Positions 34,482 through 44,813 are shown, numbered from the stretch's first letter. The stretch is DNA of 64,000 bases from Hymenobacter sp. CRA2 (GCF_002007105.1 NZ_MVBC01000011.1:147213-211212); one strand, 5' to 3'. The notes: a model not told the origin generated them from the letters alone. Numbers and translations: made by a program.

Positions 34482-36260
34482 TTAGTTGCCGAGGACGATT
34501 TCCACGCGGCGGTTTTTGGCGCGACCGGTTTCGTCGGCGTTGCTGGCCACGGGCTCCAGGGCGCCGTGGGCGTAGACTTGCACGCGGCCCTCGGGGAACG
34601 AGGAGGAGCTTTTGGCTTCCAGCCAGTTCTTCACGGCCAGGGCGCGCTGCTCCGAGAGCTGCTGATTTTTGTCGGTGTTGCCCACGTTGTCGGTGTGGCC
34701 GTGCACGGCGACTTTCAGGCGGCCGGCGACTACGAGGTCGTCAAAGAGGCGGTTCAGGTCCTGCTCGGCGGCCGGCGTGAAGGTGCTGCGGCCTGTTTCA
34801 AACTCGATGTTCCAGGCCCGCTTGCTCACGCTCTGGCGGATTTCGTCGTCGGCGGCAAACTGCTGCTGTTCGGCCGGGGCAATGGTTTTGCCTTTGTACT
34901 GCTCCTGCAGCTTGCGCAGGGTGCCCAGGTCCAGCATCTGGTCGAGGGGCACGTAGCTGGGCAGCTCTTTGGGGTACAGCTTGCTTTGCACGTCGCCGAA
35001 GGTTTTGTAGACGGAGGCGTAGATGTTGGTGCCGCCGTTGTCGAGGCCGAACAGGGTCAGGTTGTCGGCGAAGTTGAAGGCCTTGCTGCCGCCCAGCTCC
35101 ACCACTTCGCCGGTGCGGTCGGCTTCGCTCACGCCCTTGTAGTAGCGCAGCCAGTAGGCGCCGGGCTTGTCCTTGTCGCCGTACACTTCCGCGGAAATAT
35201 CAGCGGCGCGCTGCAGGGCTTCGGGGTGCGACTTTACCTGGTCGCCGGCCACGGCCAGGGCGGTGATGATGCCCTGTACTTCCTTCTCGTGGGCTTCGTA
35301 CCAGCGTTTGGTCGTCACCATGATGTTGGGCATCTGGTTGGAGTAGTCCTTGGTCGAGACGATGTTCACGAGCCCGCCTTTCTGCTTGGCAATGTTCACG
35401 TCGCCGGGCGTCCAGGTGGCTACGCCGTCGGCTACCACGTCCACTTTCACGCCGGTGCTGCGGCCTTTCACCACTTTGGTGCGCTGCTCGGGCTTGCCGA
35501 GGATGTATTTCTCGGCGGCCACCAGGAAGTCGGAGGCGGCCATGAAGTTCACGGCTTCGGGGTCGTAAGTAGTTTCGTCGGGGTTGACTTTGAGGCCGTT
35601 GTCGGCGCACCACTTCAGGGCAATGTTCTGGTCGCCGTCGCGCAGGTAGCAGGCAATGGTTTTGCCCAGGGCCGATTTGGGATAGTCGAGCCACTCTTTC
35701 GGGCCCATCAGCTTGTCTTCGCCGAAGCTCTTACCGGGGCTGTAGGGCAGAATCTGCAGGCCGGTGCCGGCTTTTTCCAGCTGCGCCTGCACGGCCGAGA
35801 AGGCCGGCAACCCGTCGCCCATGATGCTCACGATGAGGCCGGGCGTTTTGGGGTTGCTTTGCAGGTCGAGGGCGTTCTTGACGAGGTCAGCCTGCATTTT
35901 GGCTACGTCGTCCTGGCGCACAATCTGCAGGTCAATGCCGTTGGCGGCCATGGCCGAGCCTTCGGTGCTGCGCGGACCGCCGTTGGCCAGCATGCCGGCC
36001 ATCTGCGAGTTCCAGGCCATTACTTCCCAGGTCACCGGGGTGCCTTTTTCGGCTGGGGTGCTGCCGGGCAGCGGGGCCAGCGGCACGGCCAGGTTGGTGC
36101 GGGAGCCGCCGCTTTGCGTGGGCAGCTCGATGGAGTTCAGCAGAACCGACTGGGTTTCGGCTTTCTGGAAGACGGCACCGCTGCTCACCAGCTTGTTGAT
36201 GCCGAAGTAAGCGGCCAGCACCAGCAGCAGGCCGATGACGATTTTACCGCGAGTTGTCAT
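34482..36260 (-). CDS. substrate-binding protein fused to OmpA peptidoglycan-binding domain
   Basis: The 592-residue protein has an N-terminal membrane helix (KIVIGLLLVLAAYFGINKLV) rather than a cleavable lipoprotein signal. Residues about 75-450 look like an NMT1/TauA-type periplasmic binding protein (VTWEVMAWNSQMAGMLANGG, GVATWTPGDVNIAKQKGGLV, IMVTTKRWYEAHEKEVQGII). Residues about 482-592 are an OmpA C-terminal domain. Its ligand motif is HGHTDNVGNTDKNQQLSEQR, and NRRVEI supplies the arginine that binds diaminopimelate in the family. The fusion would tie the ligand-binding domain of an ABC importer to the cell wall. Permease and ATPase genes lie downstream. Confidence 0.88.
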   Translation of the reverse strand: MTTRGKIVIGLLLVLAAYFGINKLVSSGAVFQKAETQSVLLNSIELPTQSGGSRTNLAVPLAPLPGSTPAEKGTPVTWEVMAWNSQMAGMLANGGPRSTEGSAMAANGIDLQIVRQDDVAKMQADLVKNALDLQSNPKTPGLIVSIMGDGLPAFSAVQAQLEKAGTGLQILPYSPGKSFGEDKLMGPKEWLDYPKSALGKTIACYLRDGDQNIALKWCADNGLKVNPDETTYDPEAVNFMAASDFLVAAEKYILGKPEQRTKVVKGRSTGVKVDVVADGVATWTPGDVNIAKQKGGLVNIVSTKDYSNQMPNIMVTTKRWYEAHEKEVQGIITALAVAGDQVKSHPEALQRAADISAEVYGDKDKPGAYWLRYYKGVSEADRTGEVVELGGSKAFNFADNLTLFGLDNGGTNIYASVYKTFGDVQSKLYPKELPSYVPLDQMLDLGTLRKLQEQYKGKTIAPAEQQQFAADDEIRQSVSKRAWNIEFETGRSTFTPAAEQDLNRLFDDLVVAGRLKVAVHGHTDNVGNTDKNQQLSEQRALAVKNWLEAKSSSSFPEGRVQVYAHGALEPVASNADETGRAKNRRVEIVLGN

Positions 36261-36319
36261 TGTGGTATGGAGAAAAAAGTGGGTTCGAAAGAGAGTTGGT
36301 GGGTGTTGACGCGGTGGGC

Positions 36320-36525
36320 GTCGGGCTCTCCTCCTCAGCTGAGGAGGGGATGTTGCGGCTTTGGCCGCGACGGGGGTGGTTGACGGGCGTCCGCGCCGTC
36401 AGGTAGTAGCTGCTGGCGCTGGCTACAATTCAGGTAGCCTTAGCTCTAGCCACCGGGCAACGATTATCAACCACCCCGCCCTTCGGGCCTCCTCCTCATC
36501 TGAGGAGGGGGGTTTTTTAGTCTTG
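36320..36525. repeat. composite palindromic element (CCTCCTCAGCTGAGGAGG family)
   Basis: CCTCCTCAGCTGAGGAGG at 36330-36347 is a perfect palindrome, and a near copy CCTCCTCATCTGAGGAGG is at 36491-36508. Between them GGGGGTGGTTGA (about 36373) recurs inverted as TCAACCACCCCGC (about 36468). The element ends in GGGGGGTTTTTTAG, which could act as a terminator on the plus strand. It fills the gap between the SBP-OmpA gene and the coiled-coil membrane gene. Confidence 0.75.
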
Positions 36526-36529
36526 GCTC

Positions 36530-37519
36530 TTAGTCCAGCAGCTTGCTGAAGGCGTCGTTGCTGGCCTGGGTAGTGGTGCGCGGCGACTGGCTCACGGCTT
36601 TCTCGTCGAGCAGGGCGTTGAAGTCGCCTTTCTGGTAGCGTTCCAGCAGCTGCTGGCCTTTCTCGCTCATCACCCCGTTCTGGATGTCCATTTCCTTCAC
36701 GAAGGCCTGCGAGTAGCGCATGGCCTGCTTGATCTGGCCGAGCTTCTGCGCCATGTCCTGGGCCACGCGGTCGGTGGCCAGGTCGAAGAAGTACTTCTTG
36801 TCCGGGTCGCCGCGCAGGATATTCATGGCGGCGCGCATGCCGGAGGAGGTGCGCTTCACCAGGTTGTACTCGTCCTTCAAGAGGTTCACCTTGAACTTGG
36901 AGTTGTCGATCTGGCGCAGGGCGGCTTTCAGGATCTGGCGCATCACCAGGCTCACGTTGGCGGTGGTGGTGAGCATGGGCTGCAGGCGGGTGTTGTAGTC
37001 TTCGAGCTGGGCGGCACGCGAGGCGTACTGCTCGGCGGCGTCCTTTTCGCCCTGGCGCTGGGCCGAGGCCGCGAGGCCCAGGTACTCGCGCATCTGCTGC
37101 TGGTTGGCTTCGATCTTGCGCTTCACCAGCTCGTGGGCGCCTTCCACGTGGGCCACCTCGCCGTCCATTTTCTTGGCTTCCTGCTCGGTGTTGCGGATGT
37201 AGTCCTCCATGATGCCGATGGGGTCCGTCTCGACGAAGATGCCGGCGGCGGAGCGAAAGAAGCGCTGCCCGGCGTACCAGAGGCCGGCTTTGATGCGCTT
37301 GTTGGTAGCCAGCAAAAACATCAGGAACAAGGCCCCCAGCCCGACGCCCAGCTTCACGGTGTCGAACACCATGTCGACCAGGAACGGGGCGATGGTGCCC
37401 CAGAAGTAGACGCCCGTGCCAACGGCGGCGCCCAGAAAAACCCAGCCGGCGACTTTTTCCGGCTTTTGCCACTTGGCGTTGCCCGCCTCGTAGCCAGTCG
37501 TTAGCAGTGAAGTATCCAT
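36530..37519 (-). CDS. membrane-anchored coiled-coil protein of the SBP-OmpA cluster
   Basis: The 329-residue protein has two hydrophobic helices near the start (VAGWVFLGAAVGTGVYFWGTI and VKLGVGLGALFLMFLLAT), then a long helical domain. DPIGIMEDYIRNTEQEAKKM and AHELVKRKIEANQQQMREYL form a coiled coil, followed by further helices (LMRQ-type VMRQILKAALRQIDNSKFKV). The helical part faintly recalls PspA-like proteins, but no defining motif is visible. Gene order links it to the transporter that follows. Function is unknown. Confidence 0.75.
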   Translation of the reverse strand: MDTSLLTTGYEAGNAKWQKPEKVAGWVFLGAAVGTGVYFWGTIAPFLVDMVFDTVKLGVGLGALFLMFLLATNKRIKAGLWYAGQRFFRSAAGIFVETDPIGIMEDYIRNTEQEAKKMDGEVAHVEGAHELVKRKIEANQQQMREYLGLAASAQRQGEKDAAEQYASRAAQLEDYNTRLQPMLTTTANVSLVMRQILKAALRQIDNSKFKVNLLKDEYNLVKRTSSGMRAAMNILRGDPDKKYFFDLATDRVAQDMAQKLGQIKQAMRYSQAFVKEMDIQNGVMSEKGQQLLERYQKGDFNALLDEKAVSQSPRTTTQASNDAFSKLLD

Positions 37520-37582
37520 TATCGTGAGGGTGTGAGTTGACGAGTTTGAGAGTGAGGGGTGCTATACCTGGTCGCGGCTTCG

Positions 37583-38329
37583 TTACTTGGCCGGAGTAGT
37601 GCCCAGCGTCAGCAGGAAGCTCTGGGCGGCCTGGTAGTGGGCGTGCAGGTCGGCGGCAGCGCCGGCGTTGGCCTGCTCGTAGGAAGCCAGGGCGGCCTGG
37701 GCTTTTTGGCGCTCCTCTCCTAGCTGCTGCTGGGCGGCTTGCAGCTCCTGGCCTTTGGCTTCGAGCTGGCGGGTGAGTTCGGCCATGTCGGCCTGCAGCT
37801 TTTGCTCCTGAGCCAGCAGCTGCACGATGGTGCTAGGGCGGCTATTGGGAATCTTCAGCTCGCCCAGCTTCTCGCGGTGGCGCTCCAGCACCTTGTTGCG
37901 GTCTGACTGCAGGACGCGCTCAAACTGGTCGGCCGAGGCCAGCAACTCCTGCACCGTCAGGCCCGTCACGGCCGCGAAGGCGTGGTAGGCCGTCTGGTAG
38001 AGCACCGGGCCCGACAACCCGCTGGCGGCCATGCTCCGCACCATCTTGGCGTAGGCGGCGAAGTCCTTGCCGTTGCCGGCCAGCAGCCCATTGATGTGCT
38101 CCACGTGGCGCTGCTCGGGCTGCGTCACGCCGGTGGCGGCAGCCGGCGGCGTGACGCCGGGCAGCGAGGAGCTAGGGCCCGGCGCAGTTGGGGGCGTTGG
38201 CACGAAGGCGCGGGCTGCCGGGGCGGTTCCGGGCAGCGGCCGCGGCTGTGGTGCCTGGGCGGCGGCCGCGCCGTCTTCTTCGATGAAGAAGTCTTTGGCG
38301 GCTTTGGCGATGTTGTCGAAGATGGCCAT
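37583..38329 (-). CDS. coiled-coil cytoplasmic protein, first gene of the SBP-OmpA cluster
   Basis: The 248-residue protein has a short helical start (MAIFDNIAKAAKDFFIEED), a Pro/Ala-rich linker (about 22-75), a helical domain (HINGLLAGNGKDFAAYAKMV, AFAAVTGLTVQELLASADQF) and a coiled coil (about 160-225, LQADMAELTRQLEAKGQELQ). It has no signal peptide or membrane helix. It lies 63 bases upstream of the membrane coiled-coil gene and is the first gene of the leftward cluster. I do not recognise the family. Confidence 0.75.
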   Translation of the reverse strand: MAIFDNIAKAAKDFFIEEDGAAAAQAPQPRPLPGTAPAARAFVPTPPTAPGPSSSLPGVTPPAAATGVTQPEQRHVEHINGLLAGNGKDFAAYAKMVRSMAASGLSGPVLYQTAYHAFAAVTGLTVQELLASADQFERVLQSDRNKVLERHREKLGELKIPNSRPSTIVQLLAQEQKLQADMAELTRQLEAKGQELQAAQQQLGEERQKAQAALASYEQANAGAAADLHAHYQAAQSFLLTLGTTPAK

Positions 38330-38341
38330 TGGTAAGAGTGG

Positions 38342-38374
38342 TTAGGGTAACGTCTTGCGGGACGCGGACCCTAA
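38342..38374 (-). promoter_or_regulatory. hairpin and weak sigma-54-like site upstream of the SBP-OmpA cluster
   Basis: TTAGGGT (38342-38348) pairs with ACCCTAA (38368-38374), with CGTC/GACG inside, just upstream of the first gene of the cluster. On the minus strand the same stretch contains TTGGC, then ten bases after GG a GC dinucleotide, the spacing of a sigma-54 promoter. The -12 half (CCGCG) is a poor match. A sigma-54 activator is encoded nearby at 39-40 kb. Confidence 0.3.
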
Positions 38375-38482
38375 GCCAATCCAGATGCCGATGACCGAAT
38401 GCCAAACAGAGCCTCAATTATTATGCATTGATTATCAGTGAATAAAATCATATGACGCGAAATCAGCGGAGCCAGAAAACGA

Positions 38483-38508
38483 AAAACCCTTCCGTTTTGG
38501 AAGGGTCT
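38483..38508 (-). terminator. terminator of the 189-aa hypothetical gene
   Basis: On the minus strand ACCCTTCC pairs with GGAAGGGT around AAAAC and is followed by TTTTTCGTTTT. It lies about 60 bases after the hypothetical gene's stop and insulates it from the cluster at 38.3 kb. Confidence 0.8.
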
Positions 38509-38568
38509 GCATTTTCGAAACAGCAGGAAACCAGGGGCTGCATACCGCTGCCGGTCAGGGCCGGGCCA

Positions 38569-39138
38569 TTAGTGGTCGTCCGACTTTCGCAGCACCTGTT
38601 CCAGAAATTCGCGGGGGTTGATTAGAAAGCGCACGGCGGTACACTGCTCCAGCGAGGGCAACAACTCCCGCAGGCGGGGCGCGAACAACCGGCCTTCGGC
38701 GTCCATCACCAACAAGTCGTGGCGCTGACAGATACTGAGCACGGCTTCGAGAAACCAGACGGCTTGTTCCACGTCGCGCATGTCCGTGCGGAACGTGAAC
38801 TCCGACACGTAGCCATCCGACGGGCCAACGGCTACGGAGGCATCGTGGTCGACCGGCTCCCCTTTCCATCTGTAAAATGTGGTGCCGCTTGCGTTCCAGA
38901 CAACGCGAGTCAGCAGTTGGTCCAAGGCATCAACAAGGGCCTGGGCCGCAACGCCAGTATCCGTCCACCAATCGATGGTATAGGCATCGTAGATAGCCGG
39001 GTCAGCGAGCTGCGGCTGATCGGCCCAGTGGCGATTCCAGCCGGCATGATCAATAAACAGTTGGGTAGGTAGGTGGCCCAGTTGCTGCTCGACGCCAGCC
39101 GCGGGCAGAACAGTCAGTTGATATTGCCAGATAGCCAT
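38569..39138 (-). CDS. hypothetical protein, 189 aa
   Basis: The product starts MAIWQYQLTVLPAAGVEQQLG and is Trp-rich in its first half (HAGWNRHWADQPQL, TIDWWTDTG). A second part reads FTFRTDMRDVEQAVWFLEAV and ends in a helix-rich segment. It looks like a small alpha/beta cytoplasmic protein, of the sort sometimes found as immunity proteins, but no toxin is adjacent. I do not recognise a named family. It is followed by its own terminator. Confidence 0.65.
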   Translation of the reverse strand: MAIWQYQLTVLPAAGVEQQLGHLPTQLFIDHAGWNRHWADQPQLADPAIYDAYTIDWWTDTGVAAQALVDALDQLLTRVVWNASGTTFYRWKGEPVDHDASVAVGPSDGYVSEFTFRTDMRDVEQAVWFLEAVLSICQRHDLLVMDAEGRLFAPRLRELLPSLEQCTAVRFLINPREFLEQVLRKSDDH

Positions 39139-39188
39139 GTGCGTTGCTCAGAAACCAGTGGAGAGCCGTACTCAGCCAGGTGTTGGGC

Positions 39189-40550
<1,362 letters not shown>

Positions 40551-40635
40551 GCGCAGTAGCGGAAGCGGCAATGATCGGCGCCGGTTTCCAGGGGCAAAGG
40601 TGTCGAATTCCGGACGGTGCACCGCACACCGCGTG

Positions 40636-41259
40636 TTACTCGGTTTCCCGGTCCACGTCGGTAAGCTGGCCCTGGTTCTTCATGCCCAGCAGGTCCAGGT
40701 GAGTCAGCGTGACGGTATCCTTGCCGAAATACTGGGCATGGTTGAGCTTCTTAACCGGCTGCGAATCGTCGGTTTCGTACGCGCTGGCAATAACGTCCAC
40801 CGTGTTGGCGTGGGCGCGCACCACTTTCAGCAAGGAGTAATTGCGGCTGGAATCGTTGCGCACCGTGTAAATATCCCCGGCGCGGGGTGCGGCCAGAAAG
40901 GCGTCGTTGTCGTGCCCGTCGCGGATGCTCGCGTCGGCGGCCCACACCACGCCCAGCGTCAGCACGGCCAGTCCCGACCACTGCCACCACGGGGCCCGGG
41001 TCGCCTTCTTTTTTGCTCGCAAGGCCTGCTTGATGTCGTCGGCCTCGGCGGGCAACTGCGCCAGCTCCCAAATGCCCTGGCAATGCTGGCACAGCGCCAC
41101 GGCGGGCTTCCGATACGGTAGCAGCGGCACCCAGTAGATGTGAATGTAGCGGCTGAACACGCTGGCGTGCATGCGGTCGGCGGTATGGCAGGCGGGGCAG
41201 GCTACGCCGGGCAGCGGCTCGGTGCGCACGTGCGAGCCGTTGGTTCCGTAGATAATCAT
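40636..41259 (-). CDS. zinc-ribbon membrane protein
   Basis: The 207-residue protein has an N-terminal zinc ribbon formed by VACPACHTADRM and ALCQHCQGIWEL. A single membrane helix follows (WWQWSGLAVLTLGVVWAAD). The C-terminal domain (AAPRAGDIYTVRNDSSRNYS, LLKVVRAHANTVDVIASAYE) is beta-rich and probably outside the cytoplasm. The motif HIYWVPLLPYRKP between the cysteine pairs is typical of zinc-ribbon-15-like proteins. Function is unknown. Confidence 0.75.
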   Translation of the reverse strand: MIIYGTNGSHVRTEPLPGVACPACHTADRMHASVFSRYIHIYWVPLLPYRKPAVALCQHCQGIWELAQLPAEADDIKQALRAKKKATRAPWWQWSGLAVLTLGVVWAADASIRDGHDNDAFLAAPRAGDIYTVRNDSSRNYSLLKVVRAHANTVDVIASAYETDDSQPVKKLNHAQYFGKDTVTLTHLDLLGMKNQGQLTDVDRETE

Positions 41260-41390
41260 CAGTAAAAGGTTATAAGCCGCTGGCAGCTAGTCGAGAAGCC
41301 CAAAATAAGTACTGCTGCTCGGCTAATTCGACACCTTAGCATGGTTTTTTAGCTGTATTCGTCCAAATTACTACCAGCTGCTGGCCATAG

Positions 41391-41424
41391 AAAAAGCCCC
41401 ACACGGTAAGGTGCGGGGCTTTTT
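41391..41424. terminator. terminator downstream of the DUF349 gene
   Basis: AAAAAGCCCC and CAC pair with GTG and GGGGCTTTTT around a short loop. It lies 23 bases after the stop codon of the DUF349 gene, which reads leftwards. A and T runs on both sides make it active on both strands. Confidence 0.85.
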
Positions 41425-41446
41425 GCATTAGTACTTGAGTCTAACC

Positions 41447-43939
41447 TTAGCTGCGCACCACGCGCAGCTGGCGCTTGAGCCGCTCGATGCGCTGCTTGGT
41501 TTCGTCGATGCGGCCCTGGTACTCCTCGCGCAGCTGGCCGGCATTCTTCGAGCGGGCGAAGAAGTCCAGGTTGGTCTGCAGCGTAGCCACGTCGTTTTCC
41601 AGCTCGTTGATGTCGCGGCGCAGGTTCTGCTCCTTGCGGTAAAGCAATTGCTGCGCCTCGGGGTTCGACTTCAGGCGCTGCACTTCCAGCTGGAAGCGTT
41701 GCTCGTCACGCTCGGCGTAGCTCAGGCCCGGGATGTTGTCGATATACTTGCCCATCAGCTCCAGGAATTTCTCCTCGGCCTGGGCCGCGCCGCCGCGGCG
41801 GCCCGACTGCGGTACTTCGCTCTGGCCCCACTCGGCCACCAGCGCCTGCAGGCCTTCCTGCGTGCCGGGGTTGTCGGCCGACAAGGCGGCTACCTGCGAG
41901 GCAATGGCATCGAGGCGGCCAGCTTGCTCCTGCGAGAGCTGCTGCTGGTGCTGCTCGCGCTGACGCGATTCAGTCTGCTTCCGCTCGAAGAAGGAGTCGC
42001 AGGCGGTGCGGAAGCGGTGCCAGATCTTGTCCGACTGCTTTTCGGGCACCCGCCCGATGTTCTTCCATTCCTTCTGCACCCGAATCACCACCTCGCGGCC
42101 TTCTTCCCAGTTCGGGTTCTGCAGCGCGGCTTCGGCCTGCTCGCACAGAGCTATTTTGGCTTTCAGGTTGCGGTTTTTCTCTTCGTCGAGAGCTTTGAAG
42201 AACTGGTTTTTATGCTGGAAGAAGCCCTTGTAAGACGCCCAGAACTGCTTGTTCATGGTTTCGGCCTGGCTGCGGGGCACCAGGCCCGCGGCATCCCACT
42301 GCTCCTTCAGAGCCTGCAACTCGTCGGTCTTGGCACGCCACTCGTTCACGCGCTCCGTCTTGAACTCACCGAAGGGCACGATCTGGGCCAGCAGCTCCTG
42401 CTTGCGCTGCAGGTTGGCGTTTTCCTGCGCCGAGCGGGCGTCCACGAAGGCGCGCTTGCGGTTGTGCACCTGCTCCGAGGCCTGCAGGAAGCGCTGCCAC
42501 AGCGGCTCACGCATCTCGTTGGGCACCGGGCCCACGCCCTTCCACTCCTCATGCAGCTGGCGCAGCTCCGTCAGGGCCTTATTGATGCTGGACTGCTGTA
42601 CCAGGTCCTCGGCGCGCTTGATCAGTGCCTCCTTGGCTTCGAGGTTGCGGCGACGGTCCAGCTCCTTCATTTCGAAGAAGAGGCCGCGGTTGTTGTAGTA
42701 AATGTCGAGCAGGGCGTGGTAGCTGTTCCACAGCTCCTGCGACTGGGCCTGCGGCACGGGGCCGGTAGCTTTCCATTCGGCCTGCAGCGTCTTGATGCGG
42801 GCCGAAGAGTCTTTGGTCTCGGCCGACTCCACCAGCTGGCGCAGCTGGGAGAGCAAGTGCTGCTTCTGCACTAGGTTTTTGGCGCGCTGCTCGTCTTCCT
42901 GACGGGCGTCGCGCACGCGGGCGTCGCGGTACTCCTGAATGCCCTTGGTAACTTCGGCGTAGCCCTGCGGCCCGGCAAATTCAAAGTCCTCGGCGTTGTT
43001 GCCGGCTTCCACAAAGCGCTGCCGGGCAGTACCGCGTTCGGTATTGACGCCCTGCTCGTACTGACGGTGCAGATCGAGGATCTGACGGCGGTTCTGGCGC
43101 GCGTCCGGGCGGCGCAGCAGCTCCTGCAGGTAGCTGCCCTGCGCGGCTACGTCCAGCTGGCTAAAATCCGGGGCCGGGGTTTCGGGCACGTACTCGTCCT
43201 CGTCCTCGTGGTGGGCGGCCTGCTCGGCGGCATCGGCAGCCGAGGCGTTGTTGGAGGTGGGCAAGGCGGCTACCGGAGCCGGAGCGTTTTCGATGTCGGC
43301 GGCCGTGGTCAGCGGCTGAGCCGGCAGCGTCACGGCCGCGGGAGCATCGGCCTCGGGCGTGCTGGTTGCTTGCGCGGCTTCTACCGGGGCGTTGGTTTCG
43401 GAGGCATGGGCTACGGCGCCGGGGCCTTCGTGGCCGTAGTGGGCTTCGGCCCGCTGCTGAGCGGCCCATGGTTCGTTTGCGTGGGTTTCCTCGGCGCGCT
43501 GCTGCTCGGCAAATGCCTTGTTGGCCGCCGACTGCCCGGTGGCTTCCAGGCCGCTACCGGCTGCCGGTTCGATGGCCGCCGAGTGGTCGGCCGCCGGTAC
43601 TACCGGTGTCGATTCGGTGCCGGCCGTGCCTGGGGCAGCCGTAGGGTCGATAGGCGCGGGCGCGCTCTGATCGGCCTGCTCGGTGATGTCGCCGGCGCCA
43701 GTCGCGGCGGGCTGCGCCGAAACAGTAGCATCGGCGGGCACATCGGGTGCGGCCAGCGTGGCGGGCACCTCCGTGGCGGTCGGGGCTTGGGATGGTGTTT
43801 CAGCAGAGGCATCGGCCGTCGGCTCGCCGTGCTGGCGGGACTGCGCGATTTCGGCCAGCCGGCGCTCCAGGATGCTCATCGGCGACTCCTGATTCGACTC
43901 GGGGCTGTTGGGGGCGGTGTTCTCGTTCTCCGGTTGCAT
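41447..43939 (-). CDS. DUF349 repeat protein
   Basis: The 830-residue protein has a low-complexity Ala/Glu/Thr-rich N-terminal 260 residues, probably disordered. At least six DUF349 units follow, each with a pattern like LQAEWKATGPVPQAQSQELW, HEEWKGVGPVPNEMREPLWQ and QKEWKNIGRVPEKQSDKIWH. The C-terminus is a coiled coil (NELENDVATLQTNLDFFARS). DUF349 proteins are widespread in Bacteroidota with no settled function. It lies 64 bases downstream of the yqgE-like gene and is probably co-transcribed with it. Confidence 0.92.
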   Translation of the reverse strand: MQPENENTAPNSPESNQESPMSILERRLAEIAQSRQHGEPTADASAETPSQAPTATEVPATLAAPDVPADATVSAQPAATGAGDITEQADQSAPAPIDPTAAPGTAGTESTPVVPAADHSAAIEPAAGSGLEATGQSAANKAFAEQQRAEETHANEPWAAQQRAEAHYGHEGPGAVAHASETNAPVEAAQATSTPEADAPAAVTLPAQPLTTAADIENAPAPVAALPTSNNASAADAAEQAAHHEDEDEYVPETPAPDFSQLDVAAQGSYLQELLRRPDARQNRRQILDLHRQYEQGVNTERGTARQRFVEAGNNAEDFEFAGPQGYAEVTKGIQEYRDARVRDARQEDEQRAKNLVQKQHLLSQLRQLVESAETKDSSARIKTLQAEWKATGPVPQAQSQELWNSYHALLDIYYNNRGLFFEMKELDRRRNLEAKEALIKRAEDLVQQSSINKALTELRQLHEEWKGVGPVPNEMREPLWQRFLQASEQVHNRKRAFVDARSAQENANLQRKQELLAQIVPFGEFKTERVNEWRAKTDELQALKEQWDAAGLVPRSQAETMNKQFWASYKGFFQHKNQFFKALDEEKNRNLKAKIALCEQAEAALQNPNWEEGREVVIRVQKEWKNIGRVPEKQSDKIWHRFRTACDSFFERKQTESRQREQHQQQLSQEQAGRLDAIASQVAALSADNPGTQEGLQALVAEWGQSEVPQSGRRGGAAQAEEKFLELMGKYIDNIPGLSYAERDEQRFQLEVQRLKSNPEAQQLLYRKEQNLRRDINELENDVATLQTNLDFFARSKNAGQLREEYQGRIDETKQRIERLKRQLRVVRS

Positions 43940-44003
43940 GGTTCTCTCTCGACAAAACCGCCCGGTCGGCCGCGCAGGGCGCCGTACCGGGCAGGCTACG
44001 TTC

Positions 44004-44570
44004 TCAGTTCAGACGCGGGTCCAGGGGGTAGTTGGACAGCACGCGGTAGCGTCCCCCTTTCTCGCGCAAAATGGCCTGCCAGAAGGCATCAGTGGTCAAA
44101 GTAAACACTTTCCCGGCAGCATTCGGGTGGACAATCCAGGTATTTTCCTGCACTTCGCCGGCCAGCTGCCCGGCCGTCCAGCCGGAATAGCCCACGTACA
44201 GGCGCAAGTTGCTTTCCGTCAGCTCGCCCGCGGCAATCAGGCCGAGCAGGATTTCAAAGTCGCCGCCCCAGTATACATCCGAGCCCAAAGGCTCGGCCCC
44301 GGGCAGGTCGGCGCGCTGGTGCAGGTAGTGCAAGGTATCGGGCTGCACGGGGCCGCCCACGTGCAGGGGCAGCGTGGTGGCCGGGTGCTCGTCGCCGCCG
44401 GGCAGGTTCATCGCGTCGCCGAGGCGCACGGAGGTCGGCCGGTTCAGCATCAGCCCGAAAGTACCTTCCTCTTCATCGTGCCGACACAGGAGCACCACCG
44501 ACCGCTCAAAATTCGGGTCGCCCAGGAAAGGCTGCGATATTAGCAAGCTACCGCTCTGAAGTTGGGACAT
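44004..44570 (-). CDS. YqgE/AlgH family protein
   Basis: The 188-residue protein shows the UPF0301 pattern: SGSLLISQPFLGDPNFERSVVLLCRHDEEEGTFGLMLNRPT near the start, GGPVQPDTLHYLH and the C-terminal YVGYSGWTAGQLAGEVQENTW. The family is conserved across Bacteria; in Pseudomonas it is called AlgH, but the molecular role is not established. The length is normal. It diverges from pdxH. Confidence 0.93.
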   Translation of the reverse strand: MSQLQSGSLLISQPFLGDPNFERSVVLLCRHDEEEGTFGLMLNRPTSVRLGDAMNLPGGDEHPATTLPLHVGGPVQPDTLHYLHQRADLPGAEPLGSDVYWGGDFEILLGLIAAGELTESNLRLYVGYSGWTAGQLAGEVQENTWIVHPNAAGKVFTLTTDAFWQAILREKGGRYRVLSNYPLDPRLN

Positions 44571-44786
44571 AGCGAGGGCGAAATAAGAAGTGAGGTATAC
44601 GGTGCGGTGAAGCGGCGGCCCGCAAAGATGGGTGTTGAATCGGCCCCCGCAAGTAAGACGGGCGCCGTTACCTTACGTTGGCTTGCCCCGTGTAGGTTCC
44701 ATCGGCGGTGCCGGCCGGGCGGCCCGAAAAGAGTCCGCGCCGGCCCTTGGCGTTGCCCGGCGCTTCGCCCCGCGGCAAAATGCTCC

Positions 44787-44794
44787 TACTTTTG
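44787..44794 (+). promoter_or_regulatory. -7 element of the pdxH promoter
   Basis: TACTTTTG matches the Bacteroidota -7 consensus exactly and lies 20 bases before the pdxH ATG. A TTG at the proper upstream distance is missing, so the promoter is only half matched. Confidence 0.45.
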
Positions 44795-44813
44795 CCCCGT
44801 TATTTCCGCCGCC

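Noticed and set aside
34566..36383. 605-codon open frame on the plus strand opposite the SBP-OmpA gene
   Set aside because: It is antisense to a protein with clear OmpA and binding-protein motifs, and its translation is Gly/Val/His low complexity.
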